The notes under the pieces: generated by a model
Told to the model about the DNA's origin: nothing
Databases searched by the model: none
The model's input: the letters and a program-made list of their open reading frames with translations, nothing else
Assembly: GCF_022354825.1 (NCBI RefSeq)
Contig: NZ_CP031168.1
Span: 3,411,501 to 3,475,500, forward strand
From: Paenibacillus sp. H1-7
GTDB taxonomy: Bacteria; Bacillota; Bacilli; Paenibacillales; NBRC-103111
Reading direction: 5' to 3'
Length of the DNA stretch: 64,000 nt
Made by a program: the position numbers and the translations under genes
Shown: piece by piece, positions 16,246-24,929 of the stretch
Position numbering within the stretch: the first letter of the stretch is position 1
How the letters are laid out: every line of letters starts with the position of its first letter

Positions 16246-19062
16246 ATGAGAATGTCTACTGCGAAGAAACCGACCTCGGGGAAACCGAAGAAAAAGAAGA
16301 AGAGCAAATTTAGTGCCGGAAAAGCGTTTATGTTCGTCTTTATAGCAGCCGTAATGGCTCTGATATGTGCAATGGGCGTTTACATTTTTATTATCATTAA
16401 CGGTGAAAAGCTGCTGAAGGAAAACATCAACAAGCTCGATATGTTCGAAGCCTCCCATATTTACGATGCGGCGGGCAATGAAATCACGACCTTATCCCGC
16501 GAAAACCGCGAGGTGGTTCAGCCGGAGGACATACCGCAAAAGCTGAAGGAAGCGTTCATCGCGACGGAGGACCGCCGGTTCGGACAGCACTCCGGGATTG
16601 ATTTCCTCGGCATCGGCCGGGCGCTGGTCAAGGATGTTATCGCGCGAAGCGCTGTTGAAGGCGGCAGTACGATAACCCAGCAGCTGGCGAAAAACGTCTT
16701 CTTGTCCAGCAACAAAACGTTCTTCCGCAAAGCGACGGAAATGTCGATAGCGGTGGCTTTGGAGAACAATTATACGAAAGACCAGATTTTGACGATGTAT
16801 ATGAATCGGATCTTTTTCGGTAATCGTGCCTTCGGCGTGAAGGTGGCGGCCAAAAAATATTTCAACGTATCCGATCTGAACAAGCTGGAAGTATGGCAGA
16901 TGGCGACTCTTGCGGCTATACCGAAAGCGCCAAGCACTTATAATCCGATATCGAATCCGGAGAAATCGAAGGAACGGCGAAGCGTCGTATTGAAGCTGAT
17001 GCTGGATCAAGGCTATATTACCGAAGCCGAGCGCGCTCAGGCTGAAGCTGTAGAGTATGTGCCACCGAAGGCGCCGACGGGAAGCAATAACGATTATTTG
17101 GCCTTTATCGATTATGTGTTGGACGAAGCCAACGACATGTATGGTTTAACGGAAGACGATGTGCTTACCAACGGATACAAGATCTATACGACGATGGATG
17201 CCAACGCGCAAAAAATAATGGAGCAGACGTTTGCCAACGACAAGCTGTTCCAGAAGGACGGTCCCGAGCAAAAAATGCAGGGGGCCATGGCGATCATCAA
17301 CAATGAGGATGGCGGTCTCGTCGGGATTATAGGCGGGCGGGATTATGTCGCACGGGGCTTGAACCGAGCTACGGTGCCGCAGCAGCCCGGTTCTTCGATG
17401 AAGCCGATCATTTCGTACGCACCAGGTATCGAGTACAAAAATTTAACGCCATACAGCATGCTGCAGGATAAGGAAACATCGTACAGCGGGTATTCTCCTC
17501 GAAACTACGATGGCGTTTACCGCGGTCAGGTGAGCATGCTTGAGGCTGTCAAGCTGTCGATCAACGCTCCGGCCATTTGGCTCTTGAACGATATCGGCAT
17601 TAAGAAAGCAATGGACTTTGCCATCAATATGGGCATTCCTCTGGATCCGCAAAAGGACCGGAACCTGGCTATCGCTCTCGGCGGATTGACTCGCGGAGCG
17701 AGTCCCGTACAGATGGCAACGGCGTATGCCGCTTTCGCCAACAACGGGAATTTGAACAAAACGCATTCGATCGTGAAAATCCAAAACGGCAAGGGCGAGG
17801 ACATTCATACGTTCAAGCCGGAAACGAAATCGGTCATGAGCCCGAAAACGGCATACTACATGACAAAGCTGATGCAAGGCGTCGTAGAACCTGGCGGTAC
17901 AGGGGCGGCGGCCCGATTCGACCGGCCGGTCGCCGGGAAAACCGGATCGACACAGAACGTCATCAAAGGGCTGGAGAAATATAACCGCGACCTATGGTTC
18001 ACCGGGTACACGCCGGAATGGAGCGCGGCGGTCTGGCTCGGGTTCGATAAAAATGACGCGAAGCATTATGTAACCATGAGCAGCGGTGCGCCGGCGGTTA
18101 TCTTCAAAGAGGTTATGCAAAAAGCTCTAGCGAAAAAGCCGATGACGCAGTTCAAGAAGCCGGATAATGTTCCGGAGCTCGGAGCGCCTCCGAAGGGGAT
18201 CGCCGATTTAAAGGCGGAATACGTGAAAGAGAAACGTTCCGTAGTGCTGAAATGGACCGGGGCAGGCGACAATGTCTCCTACCAGGTATTTCGTAAGGGA
18301 GAGCAGGATAAAGACTTCCCGACGGAGCCGACCTTCATGTCGGCGGCAACGGAGACGCAGGATATTGTGGCTCCGGGAACGTACAGCTATATGGTTGTTC
18401 CCGTCAACTCCGATAGCGGAAACGCCGGCGCGCAGTCGAACGTTGCCACGGTAACCGTACCATCGGAGGAAAGTGGTTCTGGCCAGCAGCCGGGCCAAGG
18501 TCAAGGACAGGGTCAGGGCCAAGGGCAGGGCCAGAATGGCAGCGGCAACGGATCGAATAATGGCAAGCCGGGAAATGGCGGTACCGGAGCCGGAGGCAGC
18601 GGCAACGGCAGCGGGAACGGTACCGGAAGCAATGGTACCGGGACTGGCAACGGCGGCACGGGCAACGGCAGCCTGCCGGGGCAAGGCAATGGCCAGCCGG
18701 GTAACAACGGCGGCACAGGACAGCAGCCGGGCGGCACCGGGAAGCCCGGCGGCAGCACCGGCGGTGCCGGCACAGGCACCGGAAACACGGGTGCCGGCAA
18801 TAACGCCGGCACGGGCAACGGCAGCGGTACCGGAGCGCCTGACGGCGGTACCGGAACCAGCCCCGCTGCCCCAGGCACGGGCAGCGGCGGTACGCCATTA
18901 CCAGGCGGAGTAACGCCTGGTAATGGCCAGCAAGGCACGGGGGCGGCCGGCAGTACGCCCCCGCCTAGAGGCGGCAGCGGCGCCGGAGCGGGCGCCGTGC
19001 CGGGCAGCACCGATACGTCTGCGGGGAAACCCGCAGACGGCGGTGCTGCCGGTACGCGCTAG
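16246..19062 (+). CDS. Class A penicillin-binding protein (PBP1A-type) with FN3-like domain and glycine-rich tail
   Basis: 938 residues; ATG 16246 follows AAAGGGGTGA. A Lys-rich cytoplasmic start and one membrane helix (about 25-50) anchor it. The glycosyltransferase (GT51) domain has FIATEDRRFGQHSGIDF near 102 and GGSTITQQLAKNVFL. The transpeptidase has nucleophile motif SSMKP near 383, SIN near 431 and KTG near 565. Residues about 650-745 look like a fibronectin type III domain (VVLKWTGAGDNVSYQVFRKG). The last about 190 residues are Gly/Asn/Ser/Gln/Pro repeats with almost no other residues (GQGQGQGQ, GNGS, GTGNGG, GAGT). PBP1 of Bacillus also carries an FN3 and a low-complexity tail, but this tail is unusually long. 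The enzyme polymerises and cross-links peptidoglycan. Confidence 0.93.
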   Translation: MRMSTAKKPTSGKPKKKKKSKFSAGKAFMFVFIAAVMALICAMGVYIFIIINGEKLLKENINKLDMFEASHIYDAAGNEITTLSRENREVVQPEDIPQKLKEAFIATEDRRFGQHSGIDFLGIGRALVKDVIARSAVEGGSTITQQLAKNVFLSSNKTFFRKATEMSIAVALENNYTKDQILTMYMNRIFFGNRAFGVKVAAKKYFNVSDLNKLEVWQMATLAAIPKAPSTYNPISNPEKSKERRSVVLKLMLDQGYITEAERAQAEAVEYVPPKAPTGSNNDYLAFIDYVLDEANDMYGLTEDDVLTNGYKIYTTMDANAQKIMEQTFANDKLFQKDGPEQKMQGAMAIINNEDGGLVGIIGGRDYVARGLNRATVPQQPGSSMKPIISYAPGIEYKNLTPYSMLQDKETSYSGYSPRNYDGVYRGQVSMLEAVKLSINAPAIWLLNDIGIKKAMDFAINMGIPLDPQKDRNLAIALGGLTRGASPVQMATAYAAFANNGNLNKTHSIVKIQNGKGEDIHTFKPETKSVMSPKTAYYMTKLMQGVVEPGGTGAAARFDRPVAGKTGSTQNVIKGLEKYNRDLWFTGYTPEWSAAVWLGFDKNDAKHYVTMSSGAPAVIFKEVMQKALAKKPMTQFKKPDNVPELGAPPKGIADLKAEYVKEKRSVVLKWTGAGDNVSYQVFRKGEQDKDFPTEPTFMSAATETQDIVAPGTYSYMVVPVNSDSGNAGAQSNVATVTVPSEESGSGQQPGQGQGQGQGQGQGQNGSGNGSNNGKPGNGGTGAGGSGNGSGNGTGSNGTGTGNGGTGNGSLPGQGNGQPGNNGGTGQQPGGTGKPGGSTGGAGTGTGNTGAGNNAGTGNGSGTGAPDGGTGTSPAAPGTGSGGTPLPGGVTPGNGQQGTGAAGSTPPPRGGSGAGAGAVPGSTDTSAGKPADGGAAGTR
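18476..19050 (+). repeat. Glycine-rich low-complexity coding repeat of the PBP tail
   Basis: GC-rich imperfect repeats encoding Gly-Gln, Gly-Asn and Gly-Thr/Ser runs. Codon use is strongly GGC/GGT biased and much richer in GC than the rest of the gene, so the tract probably grew by slippage and should vary in length between strains. Confidence 0.75.
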
Positions 19063-19088
19063 CGGAGCGCTCAGCGCGTCGGTTATGG

Positions 19089-19135
19089 CAGGGCGGCGGG
19101 GATCATGATCGATCCCCGCCGCCCTGTTTGCTTTT
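19089..19135 (+). terminator. Strong terminator after the PBP gene
   Basis: A perfect 16-bp stem (19089-19104 with 19111-19126), ATGATC loop, followed by TTTGCTTTT. Confidence 0.8.
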
Positions 19136-19249
19136 GCAGCTGCGCTATCAGTCAGCTGCGCAAGCTTATGCATGCACCTCACTGGCCGCATATGGCCATC
19201 CGCGGCGCATGTTCTTGCGTTGTTCCATCGCCGGATGCTGAGGCAGGTT

Positions 19250-19279
19250 TTGTTAATTTTTCCCCTGTCGTAGTATAAT
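19250..19279 (+). promoter_or_regulatory. Sigma-A promoter of the cyclophilin lipoprotein gene
   Basis: TTGTTA (19250-19255), 18-base spacer, perfect TATAAT (19274-19279); the start codon is 54 bases downstream. Confidence 0.65.
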
Positions 19280-19332
19280 ACTTCATATGGACTTGTCCAT
19301 AAATTACGAACAATGGAGTTGAAGTAATAATC

Positions 19333-20037
19333 ATGAAAGCATCATTCGCAGCATTGACCGCCAAATGGACTGCCGTAGCCGTAGTATGCACGCTCCTGCT
19401 TTCCGCTTGCGGCACCAAGCCCGCTGAAAACAGCAATGCGGCAGGAGGAAGTCAGCCTCCCGCATCCCAACAAACTCCGGCGCCTACCAGCAGCCCGCAA
19501 GCCAAGAAGAGCTGGTCTGCACCGCCTGAAATGAAAATCGACCAAAACAAAACATATCAAGCTACGGTGACGACCTCGAAGGGAACGTTCAAAATCGACC
19601 TGTTCGCCAAGGATGCTCCGAAAACGGTTAACAACTTCGTGTTCCTGGCTAAGGAAGGATTCTATAACAATGTCGTGTTCCACCGCATTATCCAATCGTT
19701 CATGGTCCAAACCGGTGACCCGGAAGGGACGGGCCGCGGAGGTCCGGGATACAAATTCGAGGACGAGCTGAAGAAAACGTACAGCTACGAGCCGGGAATC
19801 GTTGCCATGGCCAATTCCGGTCCTAACACGAACGGCAGCCAGTTTTTCATCTGTACCGGTGAAGACAGCAAGGGCTTAAATCGCCAGCCGAACTATACGA
19901 TTTTCGGAAAAATTTCCGAAGGCATGGATGTGGTGAACAAGATCGCTGCAACGCCGGTTAGCGTAGGAGCCTCCGGAGAGAAGAGCTCCCCTACGGAGAA
20001 GGTAACGATCCAGTCCGTGACGATTACAGAGAAATAA
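19333..20037 (+). CDS. Cyclophilin-type peptidyl-prolyl isomerase, lipoprotein
   Basis: 234 residues. The N-terminus is a lipoprotein signal with lipobox LSAC (MKASFAALTAKW, hydrophobic run, LSACG), then a Ser/Pro/Gln-rich linker. From about 75 the cyclophilin domain is complete: FKIDLFAKDAPKTVNNFVFL, FHRIIQSFMVQTGDPEGTG (active-site Arg and Gln), GIVAMANSGPNTNGSQFFI, and YTIFGKISEGMDVVNKI. The B. subtilis relative PpiB is cytoplasmic; this one should sit on the outer face of the membrane and help fold secreted proteins. It is a monocistronic unit with its own promoter and terminator. Confidence 0.93.
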   Translation: MKASFAALTAKWTAVAVVCTLLLSACGTKPAENSNAAGGSQPPASQQTPAPTSSPQAKKSWSAPPEMKIDQNKTYQATVTTSKGTFKIDLFAKDAPKTVNNFVFLAKEGFYNNVVFHRIIQSFMVQTGDPEGTGRGGPGYKFEDELKKTYSYEPGIVAMANSGPNTNGSQFFICTGEDSKGLNRQPNYTIFGKISEGMDVVNKIAATPVSVGASGEKSSPTEKVTIQSVTITEK

Positions 20038-20341
20038 TTTTCTGCAAACGCGAGCAATTTGCCGTAAGACTTGCGAAGATTAAGCATACATTTTAATGAT
20101 GACGGACAGCGTGGTAATTCCACGCTGTTTTCATTGACCACATAGGAAAGTTTAAGATCGGTAAAGCGATAAAGTGCATCAAAGATCTTTCCTATTGGCG
20201 ATAAAACCTACCATTGAACGCGGTCGCTCATCTTTGAAAGGCCTCGATAGAGGTTTTCTCACGAGCAAGGTTTTCGTTTTGCTGATGCAGGGGAATTTGG
20301 GGAAGGAATACAATCGCATAGCGGGAAAGGGGAAATTTCGC
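20038..20341 (+). other. Intergenic stretch between cyclophilin and ADP-ribosylglycohydrolase genes
   Basis: It holds the terminator at 20106 and then about 210 bases with no recognised promoter or RNA family. The glycohydrolase frame stays open back to about 20174, but the upstream 56 codons lack family similarity and a ribosome site. A weak hairpin lies near 20238-20256 (GGCCTC...GAGGTT). Confidence 0.5.
20106..20131 (+). terminator. Rho-independent terminator after the cyclophilin gene
   Basis: ACAGCGTGG / CCACGCTGT perfect 9-bp stem, TAATT loop, short T run. Confidence 0.75.
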
Positions 20342-21304
20342 ATGACGATGAATGTTACGAGATTGGATAGATATCAAGGATGTTTGCTCGGACTTGCCGT
20401 CGGGGATGCATTGGGAACAACACTGGAGTTCAAGACTCCGGGCTCGTTCGAGCCTTTGCGGGATATGGTGGGGGGCGGTCCTTTTCAGCTGGAGCCGGGC
20501 GAGTGGACCGACGATACGTCGATGGCCCTTTGCTTGGCGGAAAGTCTTCTGACCTGCGAATCGTTTCATCCGCTCGATCAAATACAGCGGTACGTCAAGT
20601 GGTACCGTGAAGGGTACTTGAGCTCTACCGGCGTTTGCTTTGATATCGGCAATACGGTGCGCATGGCGCTCGAACGATTCGAGCAGTCGGGTGAGCCGTT
20701 CAGCGGCTCCTTGAAGCGAGCGGCTTCCGGCAACGGTTCCTTAATGCGGCTGGCGCCGGTCCCAATGTACTACGCAGCGAATGCTCAGGAAGCTATCACC
20801 CGCTCAGGCGACAGCTCTTTGACAACCCACGGCTCTATAATCGCCGTAGATGCATGCCGTTACTTCGGAGGACTGTTGGCCGGCGCTCTGCAAGGAGCAG
20901 GCAAGGAGGAGCTGCTCTCCAGCTTATATTCACCTGTTCCGGACCTATGGAAGCGAAGAAGGCTTGTACCCGAAATCAGTGAAGTGGCCGATGGCTCATT
21001 CAAAGCAAAGCAGCCTCCGGAAATCCAGGGCTCCGGTTATGTAGTGCAATCGCTGGAGGCTGCGCTGTGGGCGTTTTACAACAGCAGCAGTTTTGAGGAA
21101 GGCTGTCTGATGGCGGTCAATCTCGGAGACGATGCGGATACGACCGGTGCGATATACGGTCAGCTGGCGGGTGCCTACTACGGGGTTAATGGGATTCCTG
21201 AACCATGGCGCAGGCCTATTATAATGAGAAGCTATATCGAAGATACGGCTGCACGGCTTTTGCAGGCTTCCGATCGTCTCTCGAAAGGGCAAGAACTACG
21301 ATGA
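20342..21304 (+). CDS. ADP-ribosylglycohydrolase family protein (DraG-like)
   Basis: 320 residues from ATG 20342, nine bases after AAAGGGGAAA. Family motifs with likely Mg-binding acidic residues: [29 protein letters not shown] (the T-D-D metal motif), [12 protein letters not shown], and [20 protein letters not shown] (the second D-D-A-D metal motif). Such enzymes remove ADP-ribose from proteins or small molecules; the substrate here is unknown. The next gene starts within its stop (ATGA), suggesting coupled expression with the VOC protein. No ADP-ribosyltransferase gene is visible nearby. Confidence 0.9.
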   Translation: MTMNVTRLDRYQGCLLGLAVGDALGTTLEFKTPGSFEPLRDMVGGGPFQLEPGEWTDDTSMALCLAESLLTCESFHPLDQIQRYVKWYREGYLSSTGVCFDIGNTVRMALERFEQSGEPFSGSLKRAASGNGSLMRLAPVPMYYAANAQEAITRSGDSSLTTHGSIIAVDACRYFGGLLAGALQGAGKEELLSSLYSPVPDLWKRRRLVPEISEVADGSFKAKQPPEIQGSGYVVQSLEAALWAFYNSSSFEEGCLMAVNLGDDADTTGAIYGQLAGAYYGVNGIPEPWRRPIIMRSYIEDTAARLLQASDRLSKGQELR

Positions 21305-21702
21305 TAAAGGTAAGAGGAATAAACCACGCCACTTTGCAGGTAGCCAGCTTGGAGCGTTCGCTGCCCTTTTATGTGGACTTTCTCGGCATGTCCCTAGTTC
21401 ATCGCGGCAGCAAGGATGTATATCTGGAATGGGGAAGTGCATGGATCTGCTTGCTGGAACGCCCTGTTTCACCGCGCTCAGCTGAATCGGTTAATACGGC
21501 CGGAATGGATCATATGGCCTTTTCCATAGAAGAAGCGGATTTCCATGAAGCGTCGAAGAAGCTGCTGGATGCCGGAGTTTCTGTTGTCCGAGGCCCTGTA
21601 TATCGCGGGGGCGGTTGGAGTATCAATTTCCTTGATCCTGACGGAATCGAGCTGGAGCTGTTTACCGGCTCATTGGCTGAAAGAATGAAGGTGTGGACAT
21701 AA
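21301..21702 (+). CDS. VOC-family metalloprotein (glyoxalase/fosfomycin-resistance-like fold)
   Basis: 133 residues from ATG 21301, which overlaps the previous stop by 4 bases. Two paired beta-alpha-beta-beta-beta modules are visible: [20 protein letters not shown] with the first His ligand, [12 protein letters not shown] with the second, and the C-terminal [14 protein letters not shown] with the Glu ligand. VOC members include glyoxalases, ring-cleaving dioxygenases and Fos thiol-transferases; similarity is not specific enough to choose. It lies in an operon with an ADP-ribosylglycohydrolase and a YdcF protein. Confidence 0.85.
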   Translation: MIKVRGINHATLQVASLERSLPFYVDFLGMSLVHRGSKDVYLEWGSAWICLLERPVSPRSAESVNTAGMDHMAFSIEEADFHEASKKLLDAGVSVVRGPVYRGGGWSINFLDPDGIELELFTGSLAERMKVWT

Positions 21703-21704
21703 CG

Positions 21705-22334
21705 ATGAAGCGAAAAAGCGCGAAACGGACGCTAGCGCGAATCGTGATCGCCTTATGCTGCGCTGCATTGCTATGGATCGGCTATTTGCTATGGCTGATG
21801 GGGTCGCTGACTGACAATCCGGAAACAAAAGGGGATGTCGGTATCGTGCTTGGCGCCGCTTTGTGGGGGGATAAGCCGAGCCCCGGCTTGCGGGAACGGT
21901 TGGACAAGGCGGTAGAGCTGTACCGGACGGGACGTATTCCCGGTCTGATCGTTTCCGGAGGAGCCGGGTCCGCTCAAGAGATTGGAGAATCCAGGCTAAC
22001 GGAAGCTGAAGGAATGAGAAATTATTTGCTGGAGCAAGGGATTCCGCGCGATGTCATTTGGATGGAAAATCAGTCGACCGATACCTACGAAAACTTATTG
22101 TTCAGCAAGTCCATCGTTCAAGAACATCATTGGAGGAAAGTGGTCATAATTACGCATCAATATCATGCTGCACGGGCTTTGGATATGGCTGAATTTCTCG
22201 GTTACGAGTATCCTGCAGCTGCTCCTGTTGCGAGTAAGGTGCTTATGATGTCATGGCATAAGAGCCGGGAGACATTGGCATGGACCAAATGGACGCTCGA
22301 TAAGCTTCTGTTGACGGTGGGATTCAAAGGATAA
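21705..22334 (+). CDS. YdcF/SanA-like DUF218 membrane protein
   Basis: 209 residues from ATG 21705; a GTG at 21693 is in frame but inside the upstream gene. One N-terminal helix (IVIALCCAALLWIGYLLWLM) anchors a DUF218 domain: VGIVLGAALWGDKPSPGLRERLD, IPGLIVSGGAGSAQEIGESRLTEAEGM split across two strands, TYENLLFSK, and VVIITHQYHAARA. The fold is that of YdcF/SanA/ElyC, thought to act in envelope or undecaprenyl-linked processes; biochemical activity is not established. Last gene of the three-gene operon. Confidence 0.85.
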   Translation: MKRKSAKRTLARIVIALCCAALLWIGYLLWLMGSLTDNPETKGDVGIVLGAALWGDKPSPGLRERLDKAVELYRTGRIPGLIVSGGAGSAQEIGESRLTEAEGMRNYLLEQGIPRDVIWMENQSTDTYENLLFSKSIVQEHHWRKVVIITHQYHAARALDMAEFLGYEYPAAAPVASKVLMMSWHKSRETLAWTKWTLDKLLLTVGFKG

Positions 22335-22338
22335 AATG

Positions 22339-22379
22339 GCTGGCGAAGCTCCTCATTGGAGAGCTTCACCGGCTTTTTT
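22339..22379 (+). terminator. Terminator after the YdcF gene, possibly bidirectional
   Basis: GCTGG(C)GAAGCTC / GAGCTTC(A)CCGGC stem with one mismatch, nine-base loop, six T. The opposite-strand GNAT gene ends nearby and could use the same hairpin, although its T run would be weaker. Confidence 0.85.
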
Positions 22380-22413
22380 GGCCTTACGCGCACGCAGTGA
22401 AGGTAGAGACTGT

Positions 22414-23223
22414 TCAGCTCTGCAATGGTTCACGCCGGTAATGATATTCGTACAAGGGAGTAAAACCGGCCTTCGTATACAGCCTCCACGCCGGAATGTT
22501 ATCTTGAACAACTTGCAGATACAGGTGATGCGCGCCCTGATCCTTGCACCAAAGTGCTAACTCATGCAGCAGCACGCGTCCGATTCCTTGACCGCGCCGT
22601 TCGGGAACTACAGCGACATTGGTAATGCCCGCCCAGCCTTCTTCCAGTACGACGGTTGCAACAGCGGCGCATTGACCGTTGATTTTGAAGGAGAAGAAGC
22701 CCTTGAGCGGCTGAATGCGGCTTAACACCTTTTCATAAAACGCCCGTTTGGATGCGTCGAATTGTTCTGCAAGAAGAAACTCGTCGATCCAAGCGGAATT
22801 GGCATGAGGCGTGACCGTGATTTCCCATTCGTCATCGGAAGAGTCACTGTCCGGCGTATTTGCGATGACTATAGCCGTCTCACCGGTAAGTACCGAACAG
22901 GGGGCTTCCACTATATATCCTGCATCGGCCAGCTGCTTATCCAGCCCCGGCGGGGATACGTTGCTAATATGGAATAGCAAAGGGAGAGTGTGCCGTTCAT
23001 AAAAGTGTTTCGCTTGTTCCAGCCAATTGCTTTCGGGAAACGGGCTGCCGGTAGATGTCCATACGCTGTTGGCCCTCTTCGTTATCCCTTGCGAGGCGCG
23101 AAATACAAAGTCTCCGCACTCGATGGTTTCTTCGGCAGGCCAAGTGCGGAAAGCGAGACGCTCAATCAGCTTGATGAGATTCCACGAATCGGTTGTCAAT
23201 GGAGTATCTTGTTCTTTTGGCAT
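22414..23223 (-). CDS. GNAT-family N-acetyltransferase
   Basis: 269 residues on the minus strand; the start ATG (23223 backwards) has AAAGGATG about 8 bases upstream. The C-terminal half is a clear GNAT domain: GFFSFKINGQCAAVATVVLE, ITNVAVVPERRGQGIGRVLL (the acetyl-CoA loop R/Q-x-x-G-x-G/A), HHLYLQVVQDNIPAWRLYTK, and AGFTPLYEYHYR. The N-terminal half (EETIECGDFVFRASQGITKR) looks like the degenerate first GNAT copy of two-domain family members. Acceptor unknown. Confidence 0.88.
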   Translation of the reverse strand: MPKEQDTPLTTDSWNLIKLIERLAFRTWPAEETIECGDFVFRASQGITKRANSVWTSTGSPFPESNWLEQAKHFYERHTLPLLFHISNVSPPGLDKQLADAGYIVEAPCSVLTGETAIVIANTPDSDSSDDEWEITVTPHANSAWIDEFLLAEQFDASKRAFYEKVLSRIQPLKGFFSFKINGQCAAVATVVLEEGWAGITNVAVVPERRGQGIGRVLLHELALWCKDQGAHHLYLQVVQDNIPAWRLYTKAGFTPLYEYHYRREPLQS

Positions 23224-23370
23224 ACGCGGGACATCCTTTCTTACTTACGAATAAATAACCAAATTTATGAATAAAAATACATCATTTTGGCTCTACGGTC
23301 AATCGTTTTTTATCCGCCGAATTATGAAGATTATTTAAACCGCCTCCTGTTACAGCATTTCACAATGTGG

Positions 23371-23399
23371 TTGACAAGGGGGAAACGGAGTAGTAAACT
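23371..23399 (+). promoter_or_regulatory. Sigma-A promoter of the CobW-type metallochaperone gene
   Basis: Perfect TTGACA (23371-23376), 17-base spacer, TAAACT (23394-23399). Transcription would start near 23406, at the first Zur-like box. Confidence 0.7.
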
Positions 23400-23406
23400 G
23401 ATTAAA

Positions 23407-23419
23407 CGTAATTATTACA
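23407..23419. promoter_or_regulatory. Zur-like box 1
   Basis: CGTAATTATTACA, a 6-1-6 inverted repeat with one mismatch, matching the core CGTAAT-N-ATTACG of Bacillus Zur operators. It covers the predicted start of transcription. Confidence 0.6.
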
Positions 23420-23470
23420 ATTAAAAGGAGCTATCCATTAAACCAAACTGGATAGACTACGGAATAAAAG

Positions 23471-23483
23471 CGTAATGATTACG
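23471..23483. promoter_or_regulatory. Zur-like box 2 (perfect)
   Basis: CGTAATGATTACG is a perfect 6-1-6 palindrome identical to the Zur core consensus. Confidence 0.75.
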
Positions 23484-23502
23484 GTTAGATAAGTTGTTTT
23501 AT

Positions 23503-23515
23503 CGTAAAAATTACA
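23503..23515. promoter_or_regulatory. Zur-like box 3
   Basis: CGTAAAAATTACA, an imperfect 6-1-6 repeat 22 bases before the start codon. Confidence 0.5.
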
Positions 23516-23536
23516 TATAAAATGGAGGGCTTTTTA

Positions 23537-24748
23537 ATGAATCAGCTTCAAAGCAAGATCAAAATTCCTGTCACTGTATTAAGCGGTTATTTGGGAGCGG
23601 GGAAAACAACCGTTCTGAACCATGTCCTGTCGAACAGGGACGGGTTGAGAGTCGCCGTTATCGTTAACGACTTGAGTGAAGTGAACATTGATGCGGAGCT
23701 TGTACGGAATGGCGGCGGTTTGTCTCGTACGGAGGAGAAGCTTGTAGAAATGTCCAACGGCTGCATTTGCTGTACGCTTCGTGAGGATTTGTTGAAGGAA
23801 GTAGAGCGTCTTGCGCTGGATGGACGATTTGACTATATCCTCATCGAGTCTACTGGGGTTGGAGAGCCGGTGCCAGTTGCTCAGACATTTACTTATATCG
23901 ATGAGGAGCATGGAATCGATTTGTCCGCTTTTTGCCGGTTGGACTGCATGGTTACTGTTGTAGACGCCAATCGTTTCTGGCATGACTACAGCTCGGGAGA
24001 GACCCTTCTCGAGAGGCAGCAGGCGGTTGGAGTAGACGATACTCGCGATGTTGTAGATTTGCTGATCAGTCAGATTGAGTTTTGCGACGTGCTTCTGCTC
24101 AATAAATGCGATCTTGTTGACGAAGAGGAGCTCGCCCAGCTGGAGCAGGTGCTGCGCAAGCTGCAGCCTAGAGCCAGGCTGATCCGTACAACGGAAGGCA
24201 AAGTAAACCCTCGCGATATCTTGAATACGAACCTGTTCAACTTCGACGAAGCGAGCCATTCCCCCGGTTGGATACAAGAGCTGCAAAGCTCGCATCACAC
24301 TCCGGAAACGGAGGAGTACGGTATTTCCTCGTTCGTCTATGAGCGCAAGCGTCCGTTTCATCCGGGCCGGATTAAAGAGTGGATGGAAATGTGGCCTGCG
24401 GAAATTGTACGTGCCAAAGGCATCGTATGGCTGGCTACCCGCAACACGTTCGCCCAGAGCATTAGTCAAGCGGGACCGTCCATTCAGTTCGGGCCGGCAG
24501 GATATTGGGTAGCCGCGTTAAGCGAAGAAGAGCGCAGTGCTTTGCTTGAGGAGGATCCTGCGCTTAGGTCCGAATACGACGAGCAGTTTGGTGATAGGAT
24601 CAATAAAATTGTGTTTATCGGAATAGACATGGAGAAAGAGCAGCTGATCGCTTCACTAGATGACTGTCTTCTTACTGAGGCTGAAATGACGGCAGACTGG
24701 AGCTCATTCCAAGATGGACTCCCCAATTACGAACCGGCCGTGGTATAA
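23537..24748 (+). CDS. CobW/COG0523-family GTP-dependent zinc metallochaperone (YciC/ZagA-like)
   Basis: 403 residues from ATG 23537, 7 bases after TGGAGGGC; an in-frame ATG at 23522 would include the ribosome site. G-domain motifs: Walker A LSGYLGAGKTTVLNHVL, the metal-binding NGCICCTLREDL (CxCC), ESTGVGEPVPVAQTF, and LNKCD. The C-terminal CobW_C domain follows from about 270. Members under Zur control deliver zinc to essential enzymes during zinc starvation. The three Zur-like boxes upstream strongly support this role. Confidence 0.92.
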   Translation: MNQLQSKIKIPVTVLSGYLGAGKTTVLNHVLSNRDGLRVAVIVNDLSEVNIDAELVRNGGGLSRTEEKLVEMSNGCICCTLREDLLKEVERLALDGRFDYILIESTGVGEPVPVAQTFTYIDEEHGIDLSAFCRLDCMVTVVDANRFWHDYSSGETLLERQQAVGVDDTRDVVDLLISQIEFCDVLLLNKCDLVDEEELAQLEQVLRKLQPRARLIRTTEGKVNPRDILNTNLFNFDEASHSPGWIQELQSSHHTPETEEYGISSFVYERKRPFHPGRIKEWMEMWPAEIVRAKGIVWLATRNTFAQSISQAGPSIQFGPAGYWVAALSEEERSALLEEDPALRSEYDEQFGDRINKIVFIGIDMEKEQLIASLDDCLLTEAEMTADWSSFQDGLPNYEPAVV

Positions 24749-24803
24749 TATGGAAGCGGATGGTTCTGCTGCTGTGTAAATTCGCAGACGGTTAAGCTGA
24801 ATA

Positions 24804-24866
24804 GGCTCCTTTTGCTCGAGCAGCTGCAATTAGTATAAGCCGCTTGAGCGAAAAGGGGCTTGTCTT
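24804..24866 (+). terminator. Probable terminator after the CobW gene
   Basis: A long imperfect stem pairs GGCTCCTTTTGCTC-GAGC with GCTTGAGCGAAAAGGGGC around an 18-base loop, followed by the weak T tract TTGTCTTCGTT. Confidence 0.5.
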
Positions 24867-24929
24867 CGTTCATGCTCAATGCCGCTAATGATTAAGGATA
24901 TGAATGATTTTCGGATGGGGGAATACGGG

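Noticed and set aside
18404..19010. Several open frames across the glycine-rich PBP tail
   Set aside because: GC-rich repeats without stops give spurious Arg/Cys- or Pro/Leu-rich products in other frames.
20174..20341. N-terminal extension of the ADP-ribosylglycohydrolase
   Set aside because: The 56 extra codons have no family similarity and no ribosome site; ATG 20342 has AAAGGGG at proper distance.
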